A stretch of 8,906 bases of DNA from an uncultured Bacillota bacterium (GCA_902465215.1 CABQMM010000031.1:1-8906), one strand, 5' to 3'. Positions 1 through 6,133 are shown, counted from the stretch's first letter. The notes: generated by a model not told the origin, from the sequence alone. Program-made: numbers and translations.

Positions 1-1
1 A

Positions 2-172
2 ATCGCCAGCGATATTAAGGATGTCGCTAACCTAAAAATGTTTGCGTTTTTAGCCGCATACAGCATGAAGGAAAAAGGGGCTTCCAGCATCTTTGTTTCC
101 CGAAGTGCAGTCCGGCTATTCCCGGATCTTGTCAATGCCGCAAGATTCCTACTAAAATATGAATTGATTTAA
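2..172 (+). CDS. C-terminal fragment of an unrecognised protein
   Basis: An open frame enters from the left edge and gives 56 residues before a TAA at 170-172, ending in ARFLLKYELI. I do not recognise the family. The fragment is mixed helical in character, with alternating hydrophobic and charged residues and no cysteine cluster, signal or obvious membrane span. It is taken as real because the frame is open from the edge to its stop, the codon use is ordinary, and a good intrinsic terminator follows 21 nt downstream. It converges on the glycyl radical operon and shares that terminator, so it is probably a separate transcription unit. The start and most of the protein lie outside the window. 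Confidence 0.55.
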   Translation: MASDIKDVANLKMFAFLAAYSMKEKGASSIFVSRSAVRLFPDLVNAARFLLKYELI

Positions 173-193
173 AAAGCACAGCACCTTTCCACG

Positions 194-237
194 AAAAAAC
201 GAGGGGACCGAAACATTTCGGCTTTTCCCTCGCTTTT
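194..237. terminator. Bidirectional intrinsic terminator between convergent genes
   Basis: A hairpin spans about 200-232. The outer stem CGAGGG pairs with CCCTCG and can extend by a G-T and an A-T pair; the inner stem CCGAA pairs with TTCGG around a small loop. Read on the minus strand it is followed at once by six T (199-194), a classic terminator for the GRE operon ending at 255. Read on the plus strand it is followed by CTTTTC, weaker but adequate for the gene ending at 172. Confidence 0.8.
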
Positions 238-254
238 CAGGTGTGAGAGTATAT

Positions 255-1196
255 TTACTTTGTTTTTCCTAAAATTTCTACGAGCATGCCGGCATGTTCC
301 TCAAAGTATTTTTTGATTTCATCCACATACTCATCCGACGGCGTTGTAAAATCGACCGGACTTCCGCCGAGATTCCGCATTTTCGCCAGTCCCAAATTGT
401 GATACGGCAGAAGCGTTACATGCGTGATTCCGTTTTCTTTATAGAAATCGGCAGTCTTTTCAATAATCTCCCAAGTATCGTTCACATCGTGCATAAGAGG
501 CATTCTCATTTGGATTTTTGAATTCGTAACGGGATCTGCTGCCAGCCTTCTTAAGTTTTCAAGAATCATTTCGTTGCTCTGTCCGACATATTCCTTATGT
601 ATTTCATCGTCAATCGACTTCATGTCATAAAGAATATTCGTCACATTGTCATATTTTGCAAGCTTCATCAATGCATCGCCATCGCCGAACCCCGATGTGT
701 CCAAGCAGACGCGGACACCGTTTTCACGCGTCAAAAGTATCAGTTCCTCCGCAAAATCCGCCTGCGAAAGCATTTCGCCTCCGCTGATGGTCATTCCGCC
801 TCCCGTGTGTTCATAAAAGCCTTTGTCCTGCAAAACCTCCGCCATGATTTCTTCTGCCGTCATTTCCTTGGCAACTGCCTTGAGTGCCTCTGCATAGCAG
901 AATTTCGTGCACTCCATGCAGCAGTCGCAAAGCTCACGGTTTACATGAATCTTTTGGTCAGTTTCGCCGACAAAGATGGCTTTCTGCGGGCAGTGCGCAA
1001 GGCAATACCCGCATTTAATACAACTGTTCGGCATTTCAATGATTTGCTGCTTGAAGCTGATAAGCTCCGGGTTGTGACACCATTTGCAGCTCAGAGGACA
1101 CCCTTTGAGAAATACAGTTGCCCGAATGCCCGGACCGTCTTCCGTGCTGAACTTCTGTATCGCTCCAACGAGTGCTCTGCGTGCGTTATTTTCCAT
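255..1196 (-). CDS. Glycyl radical enzyme activating enzyme (radical SAM, two extra 4Fe-4S clusters)
   Basis: This 313-residue protein is a PflA/GD-AE-type activase. It uses S-adenosylmethionine and an iron-sulfur cluster to abstract hydrogen from the conserved glycine of its partner GRE, leaving a stable glycyl radical. Visible motifs are the radical-SAM CX3CX2C (Cys33, 37, 40, in CPLSCKWC), two ferredoxin-type CX2CX2CX3C sets (Cys59/62/65/69 and Cys90/93/96/100), and the SAM-binding GGE at 139-141, followed by Met where Pro is usual. The ferredoxin insert separates it from PFL activase and groups it with activases of dehydratase, choline lyase and decarboxylase GREs. I chose the ATG at 1196 because GGAG sits 6 nt upstream; an in-frame ATG at 1223 lies inside the preceding gene with no such site. 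Only 10 nt separate it from the GRE stop, so it is co-transcribed. The partner is almost certainly the adjacent GRE. Confidence 0.93.
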   Translation of the reverse strand: MENNARRALVGAIQKFSTEDGPGIRATVFLKGCPLSCKWCHNPELISFKQQIIEMPNSCIKCGYCLAHCPQKAIFVGETDQKIHVNRELCDCCMECTKFCYAEALKAVAKEMTAEEIMAEVLQDKGFYEHTGGGMTISGGEMLSQADFAEELILLTRENGVRVCLDTSGFGDGDALMKLAKYDNVTNILYDMKSIDDEIHKEYVGQSNEMILENLRRLAADPVTNSKIQMRMPLMHDVNDTWEIIEKTADFYKENGITHVTLLPYHNLGLAKMRNLGGSPVDFTTPSDEYVDEIKKYFEEHAGMLVEILGKTK

Positions 1197-1206
1197 TTCC
1201 GTCTCC

Positions 1207-2466
1207 CTATTCGGCCTTTTCAAAATGTGCGGTTCTGTAGATAATCGTATCCTGCGCGCTCTTGTCGAGTTCGGTGAAGTAAGCCATATAGCCCGCTACA
1301 CGAACCATCAGACCTTTATAGTTTTCAGGATGTTTCTGTGCATCCTTAAGTGTTGCTGTATCGACAACATTAATTTGAATATGTTCTCCGCCGTGGTCGA
1401 AGTATGTTTTGATTACGCCTTCAATGCTTTCTAAGCCTTTTTCACCTTCCACGCCCTTCGGGTCGAAACGAAGGTTGAATAAAGCGCCGTCATGGAATGC
1501 GTCCTGTCCCATGGATGCTACGGATTTAACCGTTGCAGTCGGACCGCTCTTATCGCGTCCCATCATCGGAGAAGCGTTATCGCAGAAAGGCTCGCCTGCG
1601 AGTCTCCCGTCAGGTGTCGCTCCGCAGACTGCACCGTGCGATACGTTTACTGTCTGAGAGTGAACATTGAAGGAGTACCAGCCGCCTCTTGCATCCGGCC
1701 AAGTCTGAACATTGTCCGCAATAAAGTGCATCATTTCTCTGTAAATTCCGTCTACATGTTCCTTATCATTACCAAATTTTTCAGGCTTGTTCAGCAAAAG
1801 CTGACGCATACGCTCTTCGCCTTCAAAGTTATTGTCAAGCGCTTTGATGAGTTCATCCATCGTAATGTCCTTATCTTCAAATACGCATTTCTGGATTGCT
1901 TCAATCGAGTCTGCCATATTCGCCGCGCCCGTAATGTAAAGACCGGCTGTGCTGTATTTTGCGCCGCCTTCTTGAACAGATCTGCCGCTTTCCACACAGC
2001 CCTTTGTAACCATTGATGCAAAGATAACCGGGAATCTAAGCATATGCATGCTCTGCATAATCTTATAGCCTTCCGTTACAAGTTTGTAATGGTGGAGAAT
2101 CTGCTTTTTCAGCGCATCCTTGAATTCTTCAATATTCTTGAAGTCTCTCGGATCTCCGGTCTGAAGTCCCATGAGCTTGCCCGTCGACGGGTCAACGCCG
2201 TTATGCAGAACAAACTCAATCATCTTGCCCATGTTGACATAACCTGCGTCAGGGGAACCGTCTGTCGAGCCGCCTCCCGGACCCGGCTGGATGCAGCCAA
2301 CGATTGTCCAGTCTCTTGACTCTTCGATGGTGCAGCCTTTTCCCTGCGTCATCTTCATGGCAGCGTAATCATTGAAGAATCCCGGATTTGCCTGTCCTTC
2401 CTGAATCATCTTGCAGCCCTTGCGTATGAGTTCTTCCGGCGTTCCGTCCCAAACTCTGACTGCCAT
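1207..2466 (-). CDS. Glycyl radical enzyme, C-terminal part (catalytic Cys and radical Gly)
   Basis: This 419-residue frame carries the catalytic half of a PFL-like glycyl radical enzyme. The glycyl radical loop RVAGYMAYF is near the C-terminus, with the radical glycine at residue 392 (codon 1291-1293). The thiyl cysteine is Cys58 in the motif GCIQP (codon 2293-2295); a second family motif, CVESGRSVQEGGAKY, follows further on. Joined to the upstream frame the enzyme would be about 791 residues with Cys430 and Gly764, very close to glycerol dehydratase (Cys433, Gly763 from family knowledge). The usual Glu of GCVEP is Gln here (codon 2287-2289), while the nearby Asp73 matches the dehydratase Asp. 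The frame starts at an ATG overlapping the upstream stop, with no convincing Shine-Dalgarno. That Met is also an internal residue of the normal GRE fold (QPVMAVRVWDG), so this is a displaced piece rather than a natural N-terminus. Substrate unknown. Confidence 0.9.
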   Translation of the reverse strand: MAVRVWDGTPEELIRKGCKMIQEGQANPGFFNDYAAMKMTQGKGCTIEESRDWTIVGCIQPGPGGGSTDGSPDAGYVNMGKMIEFVLHNGVDPSTGKLMGLQTGDPRDFKNIEEFKDALKKQILHHYKLVTEGYKIMQSMHMLRFPVIFASMVTKGCVESGRSVQEGGAKYSTAGLYITGAANMADSIEAIQKCVFEDKDITMDELIKALDNNFEGEERMRQLLLNKPEKFGNDKEHVDGIYREMMHFIADNVQTWPDARGGWYSFNVHSQTVNVSHGAVCGATPDGRLAGEPFCDNASPMMGRDKSGPTATVKSVASMGQDAFHDGALFNLRFDPKGVEGEKGLESIEGVIKTYFDHGGEHIQINVVDTATLKDAQKHPENYKGLMVRVAGYMAYFTELDKSAQDTIIYRTAHFEKAE

Positions 2467-2492
2467 TACCGGCTGCGTTGTCTTAAGCTGAT
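2464..2492 (-). other. Reading-frame break in the GRE gene with TAATG stop-start overlap
   Basis: The upstream frame matches the family through NELSYLCLEAAI (ATC at 2492-2490), then runs into seven unrelated residues and a TAA at 2468-2466. Read in the -1 frame from 2490, the DNA gives QLKTTQPVMAVRVWDG, which is the expected GRE continuation. One missing base at about 2490 explains the break; adding one restores a full-length enzyme. The TAA overlaps an ATG as TAATG, so a terminating ribosome could restart on the downstream part. I see no classical X XXY YYZ slippery heptamer in the upstream frame here and no obvious stimulatory hairpin. Confidence 0.85.
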
Positions 2493-3581
2493 TGCAGCTT
2501 CCAGGCAGAGATAGGATAACTCATTTGTAGCATCTTTTCCGTCACGGGTCTGTCCGCCTACAACGAGGATTTCCCACATCGGGTAGCCTGCGAAGGATGT
2601 CGCATACCATTTGTCTCTTACTTCATAAACTTCACAAGCCTTCAGATAGAAGCATTCGAGCATTTCAAGCGCTTCCTCCTGTGTGATGTTCTTTTCGTCA
2701 ATTACATCTTTTTTGTAATACGGCCACATGTACTGGTCGAATCTTCCGAATCCATTTGCGGTTGTACATACTTCGATGTGGAAGTATACATGTACGAACC
2801 AGATGGACTGTAATGCCTGCTGGAAGTTCTGCGGCGGAAGCTCTGGAACAACTCTGCAGTTTTCAGCGATTGTAAGGAGTTCTTTCTTACGCTTTTCGTC
2901 TGTGCATGCGGCAGCCTGTCTTTCCGCTTCTTCTGCCATTCTGTGCGCGTAGATAATCAAACCTTCGCACTGAATGATGCAAGCCTTCCAGTAGTTAATC
3001 TTTTCTTGATCCTCTTTGCTCGTACCCGGAGTCTTTGCAATGTTCTCGCGGCATTCATCCATATAGCCTTTAAGACCTACCGTAAGAATTTTTTCATGGT
3101 CGCAGGTCGTTTCGCCGGAAACGCCGTTTCTGAGGCCTACCGTGATAATATCGTCCTGTATACATTCTTCCGTATGCGCCGGAAGCGCAGTCTTGGACAT
3201 ATCTTCCATAGATTTACCTTCCCAATACGGAAGTGTCTTGAGAATGAGTTCTCTGTCCTCCGGTGAAATGTCATATGGGTCCTTGGTTCTTACCGGAAAA
3301 TCGTCAATATCACTTATGTACCATGAGCTTGACTGAAACTCCGGATGAAGGTTTGCCCCTCTGTATTTATTGGTCGGAGTGCCGACGATGAGTTCATCCT
3401 CCATAATCAGAGTTGTCATGCGCTCCGCGATGTATTTTACAACTTCTGCACGGAAGATTGGAATTGCGTCTCCCGCAAATTTTTGATATGCTTCTGTTGC
3501 CAAAACAAGTCTTTCCGCTGTGATGCAAGGTCTGGAGTTCCATAGCTTCGTTCTCATTCTTTGCAGTCTTTCATTTAACAT
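2466..3581 (-). CDS. Glycyl radical enzyme, N-terminal part (PFL-like domain)
   Basis: These 371 residues form the N-terminal half of a GRE of the glycerol dehydratase/choline lyase/decarboxylase superfamily. Family hallmarks are RMRTKLWNSRPCITAER at the start, EDELIVG (61-67), the IDDFPVRTKDPYDIS stretch (92-106), GRFDQYMWPYYKKD (279-292) and VGGQTRDGKDATNELSYL (341-358). By spacing, the two pocket histidines of glycerol dehydratase (His164 and His281) correspond to Glu157 (GETTCDHEK) and Thr274 (VCTTANGFGR); both are replaced. The true sequence ends at about Ile364 and the last seven residues are out of frame. The ATG at 3581 has a GGGGG ribosome site 7 nt upstream and lies 30 nt after the SDR stop. 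There is no N-terminal extension of the kind that targets GREs to microcompartments. Alone this half lacks both catalytic residues. Confidence 0.9.
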   Translation of the reverse strand: MLNERLQRMRTKLWNSRPCITAERLVLATEAYQKFAGDAIPIFRAEVVKYIAERMTTLIMEDELIVGTPTNKYRGANLHPEFQSSSWYISDIDDFPVRTKDPYDISPEDRELILKTLPYWEGKSMEDMSKTALPAHTEECIQDDIITVGLRNGVSGETTCDHEKILTVGLKGYMDECRENIAKTPGTSKEDQEKINYWKACIIQCEGLIIYAHRMAEEAERQAAACTDEKRKKELLTIAENCRVVPELPPQNFQQALQSIWFVHVYFHIEVCTTANGFGRFDQYMWPYYKKDVIDEKNITQEEALEMLECFYLKACEVYEVRDKWYATSFAGYPMWEILVVGGQTRDGKDATNELSYLCLEAAISLRQRSR

Positions 3582-3611
3582 TTTATTTCCCCCTATTATT
3601 TAAACATTTGA

Positions 3612-4352
3612 TTAGTCCAGCATCTTGCCGCCGTCTACGAGAAGATTGATTCCGTTTACGAAAGAAGCTTCGTCGGAACTGAGATAGTAAACAGCATCTG
3701 CCATTTCGCTCGGTTCACCCGGACGGCCGATGCATCCGAAGTTCACAGTGTCACCGGTTTCCTTATATTCCTCAAGGGACTGTTTGAGCATATCCGTATT
3801 AACCCATCCCGGTGAAATGGAGTTTGCGCGGATACCACGACGCGCATATTCGTTCGCAACGTTCTTTGTCATGCCGATTACCGCCCATTTGCTGGAGCCG
3901 TATCCGATTTCGGAAGTGTAGCCTGTCATCCCGGAACAGGAGCCGAAGTTTACAATTGCACCCTTGCCCTGTTCAAGCATTATAGGGAGTGTATACTTCA
4001 TCATGAGGAAAGTACCGAATACATTGATTTCGTAAATTCTCTTAAAGATCTCAAAACTGTAATCATCATATTTTCCTATGATACCTGCTGTGTTTACGAG
4101 CACATCGATTCGGCCTCGTTCTCCCTTAATTGCAGCGATTGTATCGATTACCTGCTGTTCACTGGAAACATCAAGCACTTTATAGATGACTCTTGCAGGA
4201 TCCAAGTTTTCCTTTTCCATCACCTTCTTAAGTGCATCTTCATTGATGTCGAGCATAACTACATCATAGCCGTTATTGTAATATTTTTTTACAACTTCCG
4301 CGCCGATACCGCCGGATGCTCCTGTGATTACACAAACTTTAGCATTACTCAT
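3612..4352 (-). CDS. Short-chain dehydrogenase/reductase, NAD(H)-type
   Basis: This 246-residue protein is a complete classical SDR with a Rossmann fold, interconverting an alcohol and a carbonyl. It shows the TGASGGIG cofactor loop (10-17), NTAG (87-90, usually NNAG), the active-site tetrad Asn110, Ser138, Tyr151 and Lys155 (YGSSK), and SPGWVNTDM after the active site. Asp35 at the end of the second strand (VMLDIN) favours NAD(H) over NADP(H). The ATG at 4352 has AGGAGG 7 nt upstream and a sigma-A-like promoter just beyond. It is the first gene of the operon ending with the GRE activase, so it probably handles the GRE substrate or product. Sequence similarity within SDRs is too general to name the substrate. 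FabG-like fatty-acid synthesis is unlikely in this context. Confidence 0.92.
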   Translation of the reverse strand: MSNAKVCVITGASGGIGAEVVKKYYNNGYDVVMLDINEDALKKVMEKENLDPARVIYKVLDVSSEQQVIDTIAAIKGERGRIDVLVNTAGIIGKYDDYSFEIFKRIYEINVFGTFLMMKYTLPIMLEQGKGAIVNFGSCSGMTGYTSEIGYGSSKWAVIGMTKNVANEYARRGIRANSISPGWVNTDMLKQSLEEYKETGDTVNFGCIGRPGEPSEMADAVYYLSSDEASFVNGINLLVDGGKMLD

Positions 4353-4385
4353 AATGATACCTCCTGTTCTTTCATTTCTATTTTT

Positions 4386-4414
4386 ATTTTAGTGAGATTT
4401 TTTATTGAATACAA
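4386..4414 (-). promoter_or_regulatory. Predicted sigma-A promoter of the SDR-GRE-activase operon
   Basis: On the minus strand TTGTAT (4414-4409) and TAAAAT (4391-4386) are separated by exactly 17 bp, matching sigma-A consensus at 4 of 6 and 5 of 6 positions. Transcription would start near 4379, leaving a short leader before AGGAGG and the ATG at 4352. The -35 box overlaps the palindrome at 4411-4426. Confidence 0.6.
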
Positions 4415-4426
4415 TGATTACATTGT
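4411..4426. promoter_or_regulatory. Palindromic operator candidate overlapping the operon -35 box
   Basis: ACAATG and CATTGT form a perfect 6-bp inverted repeat with a 4-bp spacer (ATTA). It overlaps the -35 box of the minus-strand operon promoter, a place where a bound regulator would block or help RNA polymerase. The 8-mer TACATTGT in its right arm recurs at 6101-6108, overlapping the -35 box of the MocR gene. The shared word suggests one regulator acts on both promoters, with the MocR protein as the obvious local candidate; this is inference. Confidence 0.45.
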
Positions 4427-4441
4427 CCGAAAATATAATTA

Positions 4442-4494
4442 TTTTGCTATAAAACTTGATTATTCTTATTAGACAAATGGAAGTTTTGCTATAT
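4442..4494 (+). repeat. TTTTGCTATA direct repeat in the divergent promoter region
   Basis: The 10-mer TTTTGCTATA occurs at 4442-4451 and again at 4485-4494, 43 bp apart, close to four helical turns. The second copy runs into the -10 box of the transporter promoter. Between them AAAACTT (4451-4457) and AAGTTTT (4481-4487) make a 7-bp inverted repeat. MocR regulators such as GabR bind direct repeats, so this is a possible operator, but the sequence is AT-rich and chance is a real alternative. Confidence 0.35.
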
Positions 4495-4497
4495 AAT
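4470..4497 (+). promoter_or_regulatory. Predicted sigma-A promoter of the transporter-DUF2284 operon
   Basis: TAGACA (4470-4475) and a perfect TATAAT (4492-4497) are spaced by 16 bp. Transcription would begin near 4504 and give a leader of about 139 nt before the ATG at 4643. It is divergent from the SDR operon promoter, and the two -35 boxes are about 55 bp apart, so one regulator could control both. Confidence 0.55.
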
Positions 4498-4503
4498 TAA
4501 TTT

Positions 4504-4642
4504 AACGGTGATAACATCGAACTTTTGTGAAAGCAGGTAAAGAGCATGTTATTTGAAAAAATTACCTATCAGGATATTTAATTTTTCTATGAAGAGGGGC
4601 GGCGTGCAGCCAGCTCTAATAACACTAAAAGGAGAACAAAAA
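4504..4642 (+). other. Untranslated leader of the transporter gene with an 11-codon mini-ORF
   Basis: This leader holds a very short frame at 4546-4581 coding MLFEKITYQDI, preceded by a purine-rich AGGTAAAGAG. Downstream is a GC-rich patch (about 4594-4617) able to form only a weak hairpin, then AAAGGAG (4628-4634) for the transporter. I see no match to a known riboswitch. The mini-ORF could be a leader peptide, a remnant of a lost gene, or chance; it is too short to judge. Confidence 0.2.
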
Positions 4643-5575
4643 ATGACAAGTAAAAAACACCAACCATCTGAAGGCGTCGCATTTACCGGACTGGTCATCG
4701 CGGCATTTCTTTGGGGGCTCAGTTATCCTCTCATTAAATATGTAGAAGACTGCCCAACTTTCTATATTATTTCGATTCGCTTTGCAGCTGCGGCAGTCGC
4801 TTTAGGACTTATATTCCGGAAACGATTTAAGCTCTTTAATTTGGAGACCTTAAAATACGGCTTCCTGCTTTCGTTCGTGCTAACGTCGATGTTTATCTTT
4901 AATATCATAGGAATCCGCTACACAACTTCTGTGCGCGCTTCATTTTTTACCTGCCTGTCTTTCCTGATTGTTCCGGTCCTGAACGCCATCATGTACCGTG
5001 TAAAAATCTCAAAGATTATCGGCATCAGCGCCACGATTTGTCTGGTGGGAATGCTCCTACTGTGTTATGCTCCCGGCATGGGCGGCGTTTCACTGAACTT
5101 TGGTGATATTCTGTGTATCGTCGCTTCGGTTGCAGGTTCGCTTCACATTCTTTTCGTTGAAAAAGTAGCGAAAAATGACAATGTTGATTCAACGCTGTTT
5201 ACAGTCTTTTTGCTTGCATTTATTTCGCTTTGGGGTACGATTATCGGTTTGTTTACCGGAGAGCTTAACTACAGTGCAGCAACTCCGGCCCACCTTGGTG
5301 CGATTATTCTGATGGGGCTTTTGTGCAGTGCGGCAGCGTTTACGTTGCAATCCAATTTTGAAGCAGTCGTACCGTCCAATCGTGTCGGCGTTATCTTTTC
5401 ACTCGAACCGGCATCCGGCTGCATTCTTTCCGTTCTTTTTCTGAAAGAGACAATGAGCTGGACATCATGGCTTGGGGCAGCCATCATCATGCTCAGCATC
5501 TTCTATATGGAATGGGCAAATAACAAAGATTCAAAAGCAAAGGAGGCTGAAAATGTACAGCAAAGAAAGATTTGA
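4643..5575 (+). CDS. DMT-superfamily transporter (two EamA domains)
   Basis: This 310-residue inner-membrane protein has about ten hydrophobic helices, starting with GLVIAAFLWGLSYPLIKYV (about 16-34), in the two-fold EamA repeat. The second repeat carries the typical VGVIFSLEPASGCILSVLFLKE segment. Family members move small metabolites such as amino acids, nucleobases or drugs, often outward; the direction and substrate here are unknown. The start at 4643 is chosen because AAAGGAG lies 8 nt upstream and the encoded protein begins just before helix 1; a TTG start at 4553 would add 30 residues with no family match. The last 23 nt overlap the DUF2284 gene, implying translational coupling. Placement across a divergent promoter from the SDR-GRE operon suggests it carries that pathway's substrate or product. 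Confidence 0.9.
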   Translation: MTSKKHQPSEGVAFTGLVIAAFLWGLSYPLIKYVEDCPTFYIISIRFAAAAVALGLIFRKRFKLFNLETLKYGFLLSFVLTSMFIFNIIGIRYTTSVRASFFTCLSFLIVPVLNAIMYRVKISKIIGISATICLVGMLLLCYAPGMGGVSLNFGDILCIVASVAGSLHILFVEKVAKNDNVDSTLFTVFLLAFISLWGTIIGLFTGELNYSAATPAHLGAIILMGLLCSAAAFTLQSNFEAVVPSNRVGVIFSLEPASGCILSVLFLKETMSWTSWLGAAIIMLSIFYMEWANNKDSKAKEAENVQQRKI

Positions 5576-6077
5576 AACTTATTTGGATATAGATGAAATG
5601 ATAAAAAAATATTATCACTATGATGTGACCTACGAAAGGTGCTCGAAATGTTCGGGCTTTGCGGGCACCTGGGCATGTCCGGGTTTTGACTTCGATCCGA
5701 AAGTATACTGGCAGCAGTTTTCGCGCCTGCATTTTATTGTCGATCGGATTTCCAATGAGGACGCACAGACGGTAGAAGAGGCTCAGGAACGTCTTTTTGC
5801 AGAAAAGCGGCTCTACGATGATGAAATGCTTGCACTCGAAGGAATTCTTCCCGGCAGCAAAGCGCTTGCCGCACAGGAATGCGTACAATGCAAAAAATGT
5901 GCCCGTCTCAGCGGTCATCCTTGTGTCCACCCGGACAAAATGCGTTATGCCCTTGAATCATTGGGAATGCTTGCCGTAAACATGGTAAAGGACTGCTTCG
6001 GCTTTGAGATTCTCTGGTCGGACGGTACGTGTATACCGGAATACTACCTATTGGTCGGCGGGGTACTTGAAAAATAA
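5553..6077 (+). CDS. DUF2284-type cysteine-rich metal-binding protein
   Basis: This 174-residue cytoplasmic protein matches the pattern of DUF2284, a predicted metal-binding family with no established function. An N-terminal CSKCSGFAGTWACPG places Cys30, Cys33 and Cys42. A later ECVQCKKCARLSGHPC gives Cys110, Cys113, Cys116 and Cys124, resembling an iron-sulfur ligand set. The C-terminal half keeps hydrophobic strands and a conserved-looking PDKMRYALESLGM stretch. AGGAGG sits 6 nt before the ATG at 5553, which decides this start over an in-frame ATG at 5472 inside the transporter. The gene overlaps the transporter by 23 nt. A redox or cluster-related helper role for the radical enzyme is possible, but nothing in the sequence proves it. 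Confidence 0.85.
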   Translation: MYSKERFETYLDIDEMIKKYYHYDVTYERCSKCSGFAGTWACPGFDFDPKVYWQQFSRLHFIVDRISNEDAQTVEEAQERLFAEKRLYDDEMLALEGILPGSKALAAQECVQCKKCARLSGHPCVHPDKMRYALESLGMLAVNMVKDCFGFEILWSDGTCIPEYYLLVGGVLEK

Positions 6078-6104
6078 GAGCACGAAAAGAATTTTGCATG
6101 TACA

Positions 6105-6133
6105 TTGTAATTGCGTCGTAATTGTGTTATCAT
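6105..6133 (+). promoter_or_regulatory. Predicted promoter of the MocR regulator gene
   Basis: TTGTAA (6105-6110) and TATCAT (6128-6133) are separated by 17 bp, matching sigma-A consensus at 4 and 5 of 6 positions. Transcription would start near 6140, giving a leader of about 46 nt before the ATG at 6186. The regulator can therefore be made separately from the transporter operon, though read-through is also possible since I see no terminator after 6077. Confidence 0.55.
6107..6124 (+). promoter_or_regulatory. GTAATTG tandem operator candidate inside the MocR promoter
   Basis: GTAATTG occurs at 6107-6113 and 6118-6124, an 11-bp period that puts both copies on the same face of the helix, in the spacer between -35 and -10. 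MocR-family proteins are known to bind direct repeats and to repress their own genes, so an autoregulatory operator is a reasonable reading. Confidence 0.4.

Noticed and set aside
597..1434. Long plus-strand open frames opposite the activase and GRE
   Set aside because: They are antisense shadows of well-supported minus-strand genes, with no recognisable domains or ribosome sites.
1956..2010. GCVESG motif in the GRE C-terminal part as the catalytic cysteine
   Set aside because: It resembles GCVE, but it sits too far along (about residue 530 of the joined protein) and is followed by GRSVQEGGAKY, which is a separate conserved GRE segment. The thiyl Cys belongs to GCIQP at Cys430, matching glycerol dehydratase Cys433.
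2464..2500. Programmed -1 ribosomal frameshift joining the two GRE frames
   Set aside because: No X XXY YYZ slippery heptamer is present in the upstream frame before the TAA, and re-pairing of TTA to CTT would be poor. A missing base or stop-start reinitiation fits better.
1207..3581. Microcompartment-associated GRE
   Set aside because: The N-terminus begins directly with the PFL-like domain without a targeting extension, and no shell protein gene is present in the window.
4588..4642. preQ1-I-like riboswitch in the transporter leader
   Set aside because: AGAG...CTCT followed by an A-rich tail and a ribosome site looked suggestive, but the stem is only four pairs and the diagnostic loop and tail pairing are absent.
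4553..4642. Upstream TTG start for the transporter
   Set aside because: It adds 30 residues without family character; the ATG at 4643 has a good AAAGGAG at proper spacing.
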